A DNA stretch of 64,000 nucleotides from DASZFV01 sp035549075 (GTDB lineage: Bacteria > Myxococcota_A > Polyangia > Fen-1088): positions 1 to 64,000 of the forward strand of contig DASZRT010000092.1 in NCBI GenBank assembly GCA_035549075.1, given 5' to 3'. Numbering within the stretch: position 1 is the first letter of the stretch; each line of letters opens with the position of its first letter. A program made the position numbers and the translations under genes. A model generated the notes under the pieces. It was not told the DNA's origin. It did not search any database and saw nothing but the letters and a program-made list of their open reading frames with translations. Positions 19,247-28,322 of the stretch are shown piece after piece.

Positions 19247-20089
19247 TTAGTTCGCCTGGCGCCAGACGGTGATGACCTTGTTCCAGCCGTTGCAGGCTTT
19301 GAAGCCGCTCTTTTGGTAGGGGCTGTCGGCGACGGTGCAGTAGTCCTTGCAGTAGCCCTTGCCGCCGCCGAACGGATCGGTGTAGGGCGCGTTGACCTGC
19401 GTCGCGCCGATGCGGCCCGGAACGGTGTCGACGTTGTAGGCGATGCCGTTGCAGTAGAAAGCCTGCACCTTGCTCGGGTCACCGCCGTGCGCGCCCGTGA
19501 CCATGATGTTGCCGAAGAACGAGCCTTCCTGGTTTGGGTAGTTCGGGTCGAGGCTCCAGCCGACGTGCGGGTCCTGCGCGACGATCCACAAGGGGATGTG
19601 CACGCCCGCCGTGTTGACGTGCGCGAGCAAGCACGAGGAGACGGCCTCCTGGCAGTCCGCGTTGCACGCGCCGGTGGCCCAGCCCGGCGCGAGGCCGACC
19701 TGGCCCGGGAACGTGTAGCTGTTCCCGTACTGATCCTTCTTCACGAGCGACGTGCCCGCGGGCAGCGCGCAGCGCACGAGGTACGAGATCGTGTCGCGCC
19801 CGCCCTGCGTCGTCATGAGGCCGTTGCTCGACGACAACCCGTTGCTCGACGCGAGGCCGTTGCTCACGCTGAGGCCGTTGCTCGACGACAGGCCGTTGCT
19901 CGACGCCAACCCGTTGCTCGACGACAACCCGTTGATCGACGTGAGGCCGTTCGTCGACGCGAGGAGCTCGTGGCTCTCGTCCGTCATCGAGCCTTCCACG
20001 CTCGGGTCACCGTTTAAATCCCCGCAGCCAGCCAGTCCAACGGATACGGACGCGGCGGCCAAGAACGTCATCGAGGAGAGCTTCAACAT
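19247..20089 (-). CDS. Lipoprotein with eight NGL hexapeptide repeats
   Basis: A 280-residue predicted lipoprotein. The signal ends at the lipobox GLAGC (Cys22). Residues 44-91 are eight consecutive hexapeptides of form xSxNGL (ASTNGL, TSINGL, SSSNGL, ASSNGL and so on). The C-terminal 185 residues form a Cys-containing domain (CNADCQEAVSSCL, YCKDYC) that I recognise only as a type seen in myxobacterial hypothetical proteins. ATG at 20089 is preferred to a TTG five codons upstream. The upstream region is unusually A/T-rich. Function unknown; a surface or structural role is plausible. Confidence 0.85.
   Translation of the reverse strand: MLKLSSMTFLAAASVSVGLAGCGDLNGDPSVEGSMTDESHELLASTNGLTSINGLSSSNGLASSNGLSSSNGLSVSNGLASSNGLSSSNGLMTTQGGRDTISYLVRCALPAGTSLVKKDQYGNSYTFPGQVGLAPGWATGACNADCQEAVSSCLLAHVNTAGVHIPLWIVAQDPHVGWSLDPNYPNQEGSFFGNIMVTGAHGGDPSKVQAFYCNGIAYNVDTVPGRIGATQVNAPYTDPFGGGKGYCKDYCTVADSPYQKSGFKACNGWNKVITVWRQAN
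19817..19960 (-). repeat. 18-bp tandem repeat encoding xSxNGL hexapeptides
   Basis: Eight in-frame copies of an 18-base unit code residues 44-91 of the lipoprotein. Units differ mainly at the first, second and third residues (A/T/S, S/V, T/I/S), while the Asn-Gly-Leu core is invariant. The DNA-level identity between units would allow expansion or contraction in multiples of one hexapeptide without breaking the frame. Confidence 0.9.
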
Positions 20090-20251
20090 CGCGAACCAGC
20101 ACAATGCAATCGGTGTGCTACGTTACGATTTCGTGAAGACGAATTCTAAGTACGCGTATTCATTTAAACGTTCGTCTTGCGTCGAACGCCAAGTGTTGCT
20201 CTTCCGCGTACGACCGTTGTTCACGAAGCAACGGCCGACCGAGCCCGAAGG
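20090..20251. promoter_or_regulatory. A/T-rich intergenic region upstream of the NGL lipoprotein
   Basis: This stretch, especially 20105-20175, is much richer in A/T than the surrounding coding DNA (for example AATTCTAAGTACG and TTCATTTAAACG). It lies between the leftward DUF255 gene ending at 20252 and the leftward NGL lipoprotein starting at 20089, so it must hold the latter's promoter. I see no gene in it and cannot assign exact -10/-35 elements. Confidence 0.4.
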
Positions 20252-22510
<2,259 letters not shown>

Positions 22511-22517
22511 GGAACCG

Positions 22518-22961
22518 TCAGGTGCCGCCGTCGATCGGCACGAACTCGAGGCACGCGCCGCCGACGAGGCACACGTTCGGCACGCAGTAGGCGTAGGCGT
22601 TCAGGATGTCGCAGCACGTGGCGTTCGTGCCGCAGTAGCCGGCGGGCACCGAGTCCTTGCACGGATCCTTCGAGCCGTTTTGTGCCGGCTGCGCCTTCGT
22701 GCACACGCACGGCACGCCGGCGAGCACGGCGCCGAGCGCGGGGTCGCACGTGCAGAGGAGGCCGTTCTTGCACTCGCCGCCGTTGCGCGTGCAGGCGAGG
22801 CCGATGCCTTTGTCGTTGGCGTCCGGGGGTGGGCAGCCGTCGGGCCACGCGATGCCGAGGTCGATCACCGAGTCGACCGAGCCGTCCGACGCGTGGCCGC
22901 CGCCGCCCGAGCACGCGCCCGCCAGGCAGACCAGACCGAGAACGAGCGAGAGACCACGCAT
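22518..22961 (-). CDS. Small Cys-rich lipoprotein
   Basis: A 147-residue predicted lipoprotein. The signal MRGLSLVLGLVCLAGAC gives a lipobox Cys at 17. A short Gly/Ser/Asp spacer follows, then about a dozen Cys residues in pairs (CKNGLLCTCDP, PCVCTK, CGTNATCC), suggesting a disulfide-stabilised extracellular domain. It sits between the outer-membrane protein gene (16 bases upstream) and the DUF255 gene (7 bases downstream), so the three form an operon; DUF255 could act on its disulfides, which is inference. Family not recognised. Confidence 0.8.
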   Translation of the reverse strand: MRGLSLVLGLVCLAGACSGGGGHASDGSVDSVIDLGIAWPDGCPPPDANDKGIGLACTRNGGECKNGLLCTCDPALGAVLAGVPCVCTKAQPAQNGSKDPCKDSVPAGYCGTNATCCDILNAYAYCVPNVCLVGGACLEFVPIDGGT

Positions 22962-22977
22962 TGCGGTCGAGACTACC

Positions 22978-23970
22978 TTAGAAGGGGCGGCTCGCGCGCA
23001 GCGTGACCGACGTCGAGCCGGCGTACTCCATGATGCCGAAGAGGTTGGCGCTCTTCGAGAGGCTGAAGCGCGCCACGAGATCGAAGCGCGTGTCGCCCGC
23101 GTGCAGCTGCAGCGCGGGCGCGAGCCAAACCGAGCGCACGTCGTTGAACTTCTGGAAGTCGAGGCCGTCGACGTGGTTGAGCTGGACGTCGGTCGACAGC
23201 TCGACCGACGCCGCGAGCTCGTCGAGCGGCGCCCACGTCACGGCGTAGGCCGCGTCCCAGTAGGCGATCGTCGGCACGTGGATGGGGATGCCCGAAAACG
23301 TCGCGTCCGGACCCATGAGCACGACGGCGCCTTGGTTGACGACGAACAGGAAGCGCCCGAGGACGCCGCCGAGGATCGCGGTCGGCTCGAGGTGGAAGTA
23401 GTAAGGAAACGCGTAGGCGGCGGTCGAGCCGTCGATCAGATGAAAATCGAAGCGCGTCGTGTGCGTGGGCAAACGGACGCGAAAGCCGAAGCCGCCCACG
23501 AAGCTGTCGCCGACGCTGTCGCCGAGCGGCACGGTCCAGTCGGCGCCGAGGCGCAGGTCGCCGAGCGAGTACGCCGTCTGGTGCGCGTCGGCCGGCACGG
23601 GCGGCTGGTTCATGACGGTCGCGACGTCGATCGTCGTCGCTTGAAGCATCGGCAGCTCGCCCGAGAACGCCAAGCGCCGCCAGCGCCACGTGCCGCCCGC
23701 GGCGAGGCGCAGGTTGCGCGCCTTGCCCGTGATGTACGGCAGCGACGACAGATCGCTCGTGCTCGCGTAGCCGAGGTCGACGTAGAGGCGATTGGGAGAG
23801 AACGGCAGGCGCAGCGCGGGCCCGTCGACGGGCGCGGGAAAATACGTCGCGAGGAACCCTTCGGCGGACGATTCGGTCGGCGCGGCGTCGTCTGTCGTCG
23901 CGGCGGCGTCCGCGGACGCTTCGCCGCCGACCAACAAAAAGACGAGCGCGAGAACCTGCGGCCCCAACAC
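22978..23970 (-). CDS. Outer-membrane beta-barrel protein
   Basis: A 330-residue protein with a signal peptide (VLALVFLLVGGEASADA). The rest is made of alternating amphipathic strands (LYVDLGYAST, LRLAAGGTWRWRR, SFVGGFGFRVRLP, SVELSTDVQLNHVDG) and ends in a barrel-type C-terminal strand (SVTLRASRPF). It is probably an outer-membrane channel or transporter; the substrate is unknown. GTG at 23970 is chosen because it leaves a short n-region before the hydrophobic core. First gene of the leftward operon with the Cys-rich lipoprotein and DUF255. Confidence 0.75.
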   Translation of the reverse strand: MLGPQVLALVFLLVGGEASADAAATTDDAAPTESSAEGFLATYFPAPVDGPALRLPFSPNRLYVDLGYASTSDLSSLPYITGKARNLRLAAGGTWRWRRLAFSGELPMLQATTIDVATVMNQPPVPADAHQTAYSLGDLRLGADWTVPLGDSVGDSFVGGFGFRVRLPTHTTRFDFHLIDGSTAAYAFPYYFHLEPTAILGGVLGRFLFVVNQGAVVLMGPDATFSGIPIHVPTIAYWDAAYAVTWAPLDELAASVELSTDVQLNHVDGLDFQKFNDVRSVWLAPALQLHAGDTRFDLVARFSLSKSANLFGIMEYAGSTSVTLRASRPF

Positions 23971-23974
23971 GGTT

Positions 23975-24038
23975 AGCGGTCGCGCCCGAAGGGCGCGAGG
24001 GGTGGCAGGGTGGGCTGTCCGTCCGCGTATGTCCGCAT
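23975..24038 (+). repeat. Direct repeat DR1, copy 1
   Basis: About 64 bases that recur at 26989-27052: the first 53 bases differ at one position, and the next 11 at three. The unit contains a perfect 7-bp stem CGCGCCC-GAA-GGGCGCG. This copy lies in the divergent gap between the barrel protein and the ABC importer. Confidence 0.85.
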
Positions 24039-24147
24039 CATTTACGAGTTGCGGACTAGGGAACCGTGGCGCCCCCAACCTGTCAATGTTCGCGCGGCGG
24101 ACTCGCAAATAATTCGCGCTTTGTCGGCGCGCGCCGAAGATCGGCGC
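24039..24147. promoter_or_regulatory. Rest of the divergent gap between barrel gene and ABC importer
   Basis: Together with repeat DR1 copy 1 this gap must carry the promoters for the leftward outer-membrane operon and the rightward ABC importer. It has A/T-rich patches (ATCATTTACGAG, CAAATAATTCG) that could be -10 regions. No open frame here has coding character. Confidence 0.35.
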
Positions 24148-25611
24148 GTGCTCGGACGTCGCGCCCTCTTCGCCTCGCTCGCCGTGATGCTGTTGCCGTC
24201 GGGTTGCCGCGCGCCCGACGAGGACGGGCTCGCGCGCGTGCGGCGCACGGGCGTGCTGCGCTGGGGCGCCGACGAGCAAGGCGGCGAGCCCTTCGCCTAC
24301 GAAGATCCCGCGCACCCGGGCCACCTCGTCGGCTTCGAGGCCGATCTCGCGACGGTGCTCGCGGCGCGGCTCGGCGTGCGCGCCGAAATGGTCCAGAACG
24401 ATTGGTCGACGCTCGTGCCGTCGCTCGAGCGCGGCACGTTCGACGTCGCGCTCAACGGCCTCGAGGTCACGCCGGCGCGCGCGGCGCGCGTCGCCTTCAC
24501 GCGGCCCTACTACGTCTTCTCCGAGCGGCTCGTCGCGCGCGCCGACGACACGCGTGTTCACGATCTCGCCTCGCTCGACGGCCTGCGCGTCGGCACGCTC
24601 GCGAGCACGCAGGCGTGGGAGATGTTGCGCGCGACGCTGGGGGCGATCCCCGTGCCGTACGAAGGCGTCGACGAGCCGTTCACCGATCTCGCGCGCGGCC
24701 GCACCGACGCCGTGTTGCTCGACGACATCATCGTCGATCGCTACGCGCCCCGGCACGCGGGCCTCCACGTCGTCGCCGACGTCGCCCAGGGCCGCTACGC
24801 GATCGCGGCGCGCCCCGAGGACGCGGCGCTCGCGGCCACGCTCGACGACGCGCTGGGCACGCTCATCACGAGCGGCGAGCTCGGCCGCATCCTCGCGCGC
24901 TACGGCCTCGACAACCCACGCCAGGCGGCGCTCGCGACCCTGTCGGCGCCACCACCGCCCGTGGCGCGGACGCCGGCGCGCCTCGACGCCCACCAACTCT
25001 CTCTCTTTCTCCACGGCGCGCTCGTGACGATCGCGATCTCGACGGCGGCCATGGCGCTCGCCGTCGCGCTCGGCCTCGCGCTCGCCCTCGCGCGCTTCTC
25101 GTCGCCGCGTCTCGGAGTGCTGGCGACGGCCTACGTCGAGATCTTCCGCGGCACGCCCGTGCTGCTGCAGCTCTTCGTCATCTATTACGGCCTCGCGGGC
25201 GTGCTCGCGCTGTCGCCTTGGGCCGCGGCCATCCTCGGCCTCGGCCTCAACTACGCCGCCTACGAGGCGGAGATCTACCGCGCGGGCCTCGCCGCCGTGC
25301 CGCGCGGGCAGCTCGAAGCGGCGTGGGCGCTCGGCATGAGCACGCCCCTCGCCCTCCGGCGCATCATCGTGCCGCAGGCGTTGCGCGTCGCCCTGCCCGG
25401 CATGACCAACGACTTCATCGCGCTGCTGAAAGACAGCTCCCTCGTCTCGGTCATCACCGTGGTCGAGCTGACGAAGCGCATGTCGATCGCCGCCGTGGAC
25501 CTGCGCGGTTGGCTCGCGCCCGGCGCGCTGTGTGCCGCGCTCTACTTCGCGATGAGCTACCCCCTGGCCCGCCTCGCGCGGCGGCTCGAATACCAGCTGG
25601 CCCACGGCTGA
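24148..25611 (+). CDS. Amino-acid ABC importer, fused binding protein and permease
   Basis: A 487-residue fusion. Residues 1-20 form a lipoprotein signal (lipobox LPSGC, Cys20). A family-3 solute-binding domain follows at about 30-265 (VLRWGADEQGGEPFAY, GFEADLATVLAARLG, DVALNGLEVTPARA, FTRPYYVFSE). A HisM/GlnP-type permease occupies about 285-480 with FRGTPVLLQLFVIYYGL and the EAA loop EAAWALGMSTPLALRRII. It imports polar amino acids. The order matches Gram-positive GlnPQ-like fusions. GTG at 24148 is chosen for the lipobox distance. The likely ATPase is at 27523, separated by two genes. Confidence 0.9.
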   Translation: MLGRRALFASLAVMLLPSGCRAPDEDGLARVRRTGVLRWGADEQGGEPFAYEDPAHPGHLVGFEADLATVLAARLGVRAEMVQNDWSTLVPSLERGTFDVALNGLEVTPARAARVAFTRPYYVFSERLVARADDTRVHDLASLDGLRVGTLASTQAWEMLRATLGAIPVPYEGVDEPFTDLARGRTDAVLLDDIIVDRYAPRHAGLHVVADVAQGRYAIAARPEDAALAATLDDALGTLITSGELGRILARYGLDNPRQAALATLSAPPPPVARTPARLDAHQLSLFLHGALVTIAISTAAMALAVALGLALALARFSSPRLGVLATAYVEIFRGTPVLLQLFVIYYGLAGVLALSPWAAAILGLGLNYAAYEAEIYRAGLAAVPRGQLEAAWALGMSTPLALRRIIVPQALRVALPGMTNDFIALLKDSSLVSVITVVELTKRMSIAAVDLRGWLAPGALCAALYFAMSYPLARLARRLEYQLAHG

Positions 25612-25684
25612 CGCAGCGCCACCGCCGCATTCGTTGCGTGCCGAACGCACCGCCCGCGGCCCGGCCCGACGTTAGCGTGGACAC

Positions 25685-26989
25685 GTGAAAAACCATCCCC
25701 CGATTCTTTTGCGCTCGGCGCTCGTTCTGGCGCTGGCCCTCGGCGCGTGCGCCAACTCCGAGACCAACGGCGGCGGCAGCCACAACGGCGGCTCGACGGG
25801 CTCGTCGACCGGCGGCAGCACCGGCAGCCCCGGCGCGGGCGGCAACACGAGCGTCGGAGGCTCGACCGGATCCCCCGCCACCGGCGGCGACACGGGGAGC
25901 GGCGGAGGCTCGACGGGCTCGCCCGGCACCGGCGGCGCGACCGCGCTCGGCGGCAGCACCGGCTCGACGTCGACCGGAGGCTCGACCGGTGGCGGCGGTT
26001 CGACCGGCAGCGGCGGCACGACGGCCAGCGGCGGCTCGACCGGCGGCGGCGGCTCGACGGGCGACGGCAACTGCGCGACCGACACGCCCGCGGGCGACGT
26101 CGGCGGCGCGCCCGGCATCGGCTGCGACGCGCCCCGCCCGCCCAAGCCCACCGTCGACGCCAAGAAGCACAGCTTCCGCTTCTCGGCGGCGTCGCTCGAC
26201 CCGATGGCCAACAGCGGCCACCAGGGCGATCAGCAGATCGCCGAGGTCGACACCTCGAAGGTGAAGTGGAAGCTGTGCATCGTGCTGCCCGGCATCGGCG
26301 GCGGCCCGGGCCTCGGCACGGGCAGCTGGCTCGCGAGCCAGGGCTATCACGTGTTCCAGGTGGCCTACGACTCGAACAACAACCTGCCCGACAACACGCA
26401 GACCGACCCCAACATCGTCGGCAACACGCGCATGGAGCAGTTCGACGGCAAGGACCGCACGCCGAACGTCACGATCACGCGCTCGAACAGCATCGAGTAC
26501 CGCACGATCCTCGCGCTCAAGCACCTCGACGAGGTCGACCCGGCGGGCGGCTGGGGTTGGTACCTCGGCCCCGACAAGAACAGCGTCCGCTGGAGCGACG
26601 GCTGCGCGGTCGGCTACTCGTACGGCGCGACGCACGCGGCGATCATCAGCGTCTACGTGCGCCTGGGACTCGTCGTCTCTCTGTCCGGCCCTTGGTTCGA
26701 GAGCCACCCGACGTCGGCGTTCCTCACGACGCCGTCGGCGACGCCCGGCAACCGAGCCTTCGCGATCTTCGGCATGCAAGACGGCCGCTACGGCGACTAC
26801 ACGAAGAACGCCGCGAGCATGGGCTGGCTGGGAACGGTCGTGACGACGACTTCGGGCGCGGCCGCGCCCACGACCAAGCCGTGGTACGGCGGCTCGCACG
26901 TGATCGACGTGACCGACCAAGGCCACACCGAGTTCTGCGCGAGCGACCACCCGTACTGCGACTGGGTGTTCAACGGCGCCGGCCGCTGA
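25685..26989 (+). CDS. Lipoprotein with Gly/Ser/Thr linker and alpha/beta-hydrolase-like domain
   Basis: A 434-residue lipoprotein (lipobox LALGAC, Cys22). Residues 25-125 form a repetitive Gly-Ser-Thr linker of roughly hexapeptide units. The C-terminal domain has a beta-strand/oxyanion start (LCIVLPGIGGGPG) and a nucleophile elbow GYSYG with Ser312, plus a late Asp/His-rich region (DVTDQGHTEFC), so a serine alpha/beta-hydrolase fold is likely. It is a paralogue of the gene at 42857-44125: compare WGWYLGPDKNSVRWSD with WGYFLGADGNSLRMSD. The substrate is unknown; the protein is presumably at the cell surface. Confidence 0.85.
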   Translation: MKNHPPILLRSALVLALALGACANSETNGGGSHNGGSTGSSTGGSTGSPGAGGNTSVGGSTGSPATGGDTGSGGGSTGSPGTGGATALGGSTGSTSTGGSTGGGGSTGSGGTTASGGSTGGGGSTGDGNCATDTPAGDVGGAPGIGCDAPRPPKPTVDAKKHSFRFSAASLDPMANSGHQGDQQIAEVDTSKVKWKLCIVLPGIGGGPGLGTGSWLASQGYHVFQVAYDSNNNLPDNTQTDPNIVGNTRMEQFDGKDRTPNVTITRSNSIEYRTILALKHLDEVDPAGGWGWYLGPDKNSVRWSDGCAVGYSYGATHAAIISVYVRLGLVVSLSGPWFESHPTSAFLTTPSATPGNRAFAIFGMQDGRYGDYTKNAASMGWLGTVVTTTSGAAAPTTKPWYGGSHVIDVTDQGHTEFCASDHPYCDWVFNGAGR

Positions 26990-27052
26990 GCGGTCGCGCC
27001 CGAAGGGCGCGAGGGGTGGCAGGGCGGGCTGTCCGTCCGCGAACGTGCGCAT
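26989..27052 (+). repeat. Direct repeat DR1, copy 2
   Basis: Second copy of the repeat seen at 23975-24038, in the same orientation. It starts on the last base of the stop codon of the lipoprotein hydrolase. The two copies bracket exactly the ABC binding-protein/permease gene and the lipoprotein hydrolase gene. Confidence 0.85.
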
Positions 27053-27073
27053 TGCGCACGCCCTCCTTTTTTT
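27045..27073 (+). terminator. Rho-independent-type terminator
   Basis: GTGCGC-ATT-GCGCAC is a perfect 6-bp stem, followed after seven bases by seven T residues (27067-27073). It lies downstream of the lipoprotein hydrolase and just before the crcB promoter region, and overlaps the end of repeat DR1 copy 2. Confidence 0.6.
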
Positions 27074-27109
27074 GCCGCGCGCGCGGCGGGCCGATACGCT
27101 CGGTTCGCC

Positions 27110-27493
27110 GTGCAGCTCTTCCTCTTCATCGTGCTCGGGGGCGCGCTCGGGACGGCGGCGCGGTACCTCGTGGGCGTGTCGGTGCAGGCGGCGTTCGGGC
27201 CGAGCTTTCCTGTCGGCACGATGACGGTGAACCTCGTCGGCTCGTTCCTCGTGTCGATGTTCATGGTGCTGGGCGCGGAGAAGAACCTCATCTCGACGCC
27301 GGTGCGCATGGTGCTGTGCACGGGCGTCATCGGCGGGTTCACGACGTACTCCAGCTTCAACTTCGAGACGCTGCGCCTGTGGCAGCAAGGCTCGATCGGC
27401 CTCGGGCTCCTCAACGTCGCCGTCACGGTGATCGGCTGCCTCGTCACGGGCGCGCTCGGCCTCGCGACGGGCAAGCTCCTCGGCGGCGCATGA
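27110..27493 (+). CDS. crcB: Fluoride ion channel CrcB/FluC
   Basis: A 127-residue, four-span inner-membrane protein that exports fluoride as a dual-topology dimer. Family hallmarks: GGALGTAARYL (10-20), GTMTVNLVGSFL with Asn41, and GFTTYSSFNFE (76-86) carrying the pore Phe and Tyr-Ser residues. GTG at 27110 begins the first span. A typical fluoride riboswitch core (GGCGATGG-like) is not seen upstream. It is 29 bases from the ABC ATPase gene on the same strand; the four 11-base repeats lie between. Confidence 0.95.
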   Translation: MQLFLFIVLGGALGTAARYLVGVSVQAAFGPSFPVGTMTVNLVGSFLVSMFMVLGAEKNLISTPVRMVLCTGVIGGFTTYSSFNFETLRLWQQGSIGLGLLNVAVTVIGCLVTGALGLATGKLLGGA

Positions 27494-27533
27494 TCGAGCG
27501 ATGATCGGGCGATGATCGAGCGATGATTGAGAT
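27490..27533 (+). repeat. 11-bp tandem repeat spanning the crcB stop and ATPase start
   Basis: Four consecutive copies of an 11-base unit (ATGATCGAGCG, ATGATCGGGCG, ATGATCGAGCG, ATGATTGAGAT). Each begins with ATG; the first ATG overlaps the crcB stop codon (TGA 27491-27493) and the last is the start codon of the ATPase at 27523. Because 11 is not a multiple of 3, the ATGs lie in different frames and only the fourth opens the gene. Confidence 0.85.
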
Positions 27534-28185
27534 CGACGGGCTCGCGAAGCGTCACGGCCCTCGCGTGCTGTTCGAGGGCGTCTCGCTGCGCGTGGGCGCG
27601 GGCGAAGCGGTCGCGATCGAAGGGCCGTCGGGCTCGGGGAAGACGACGCTGCTTCGCTGCGTGATCGGCCTCGACCACGCCGACGCGGGCACGGTGCGCG
27701 TCGGCGGAGACGTCGTCTCCGCAGGTTCACCCGACCATGCGGCGCTCGCGCGCGTGCGGCGGCGGGTGGGCTTCGTCTTTCAGCAGTGGAACCTGTTCCC
27801 GCACCTGTCGGTGCTCGAGAACGTCGCGCTCGCGCCCGTCGAGGTCGCGCGGCGAGCGCCCGCCGAGGCGACGCGCGACGCGCGCGCGCTGCTCGAGCGC
27901 GTCGGCATCGGCGCGCGCGCCGACGCGCGTCCCGGCGCCCTCTCGGGCGGCGAGCAGCAACGCGCCGCGATCGCGCGCGCCCTCGCCCTCGCGCCCGAGG
28001 CGCTGCTCATGGACGAGCCGACGAGCGCGCTCGATCCCGCGCGCGTCGCCGACCTCGTCACGCTGTTGCGCGGCCTGTGCGCCGACGGGCTCGCGCTGCT
28101 CGTCGTCTCGCACGACACGGACTTCGCGCGCGCCGTCGCCGGCCGCGTCGTGACGTTGCGAGACGGCCGCCTCGCGCCCGCGTGA
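27523..28185 (+). CDS. Polar amino-acid ABC transporter ATP-binding protein (GlnQ/HisP type)
   Basis: A compact 220-residue ATPase with Walker A GPSGSGKTT (34-42), Q-loop FVFQQWNLFPHLSVLENV, signature LSGGEQQR, Walker B LLMDEPTSALD and switch His in VVSHDTDF. QQWNLFPH is the amino-acid importer (PAAT) subgroup signature, so it is the expected partner of the fused binding protein-permease at 24148, with a lipoprotein gene and crcB between. It is slightly shorter than GlnQ (about 240). Tandem repeats flank both ends of the gene. Confidence 0.93.
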   Translation: MIEIDGLAKRHGPRVLFEGVSLRVGAGEAVAIEGPSGSGKTTLLRCVIGLDHADAGTVRVGGDVVSAGSPDHAALARVRRRVGFVFQQWNLFPHLSVLENVALAPVEVARRAPAEATRDARALLERVGIGARADARPGALSGGEQQRAAIARALALAPEALLMDEPTSALDPARVADLVTLLRGLCADGLALLVVSHDTDFARAVAGRVVTLRDGRLAPA

Positions 28186-28223
28186 TCGCCCGCCCCGCGT
28201 GATCGCCCGCCCCGCGTGATCGC
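28176..28223 (+). repeat. 17-bp tandem repeat at the ATPase 3' end
   Basis: About 2.8 copies of a 17-base unit (CCCCGCGTGATCGCCCG) run from the last codons of the ATPase gene, through its TGA stop, into the intergenic region. Every unit contains GTGA, so the stop codon is itself part of the repeated unit; gain or loss of a unit would leave the protein almost unchanged. Confidence 0.8.
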
Positions 28224-28322
28224 TTTGGTGCGCCGCGGGCAACTTCGTTGCATCGCCGCCTGGTGGCCCTGACCCGTTTGGGGCCGAACCGTGCTCTATA
28301 CTGCCGCCGTCGGAGGGTCCCC

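Noticed and set aside
27053..27109. Fluoride riboswitch upstream of crcB
   Set aside because: No GGCGATGG-like core or expected pseudoknot segments; the region holds a terminator-type T-run instead.
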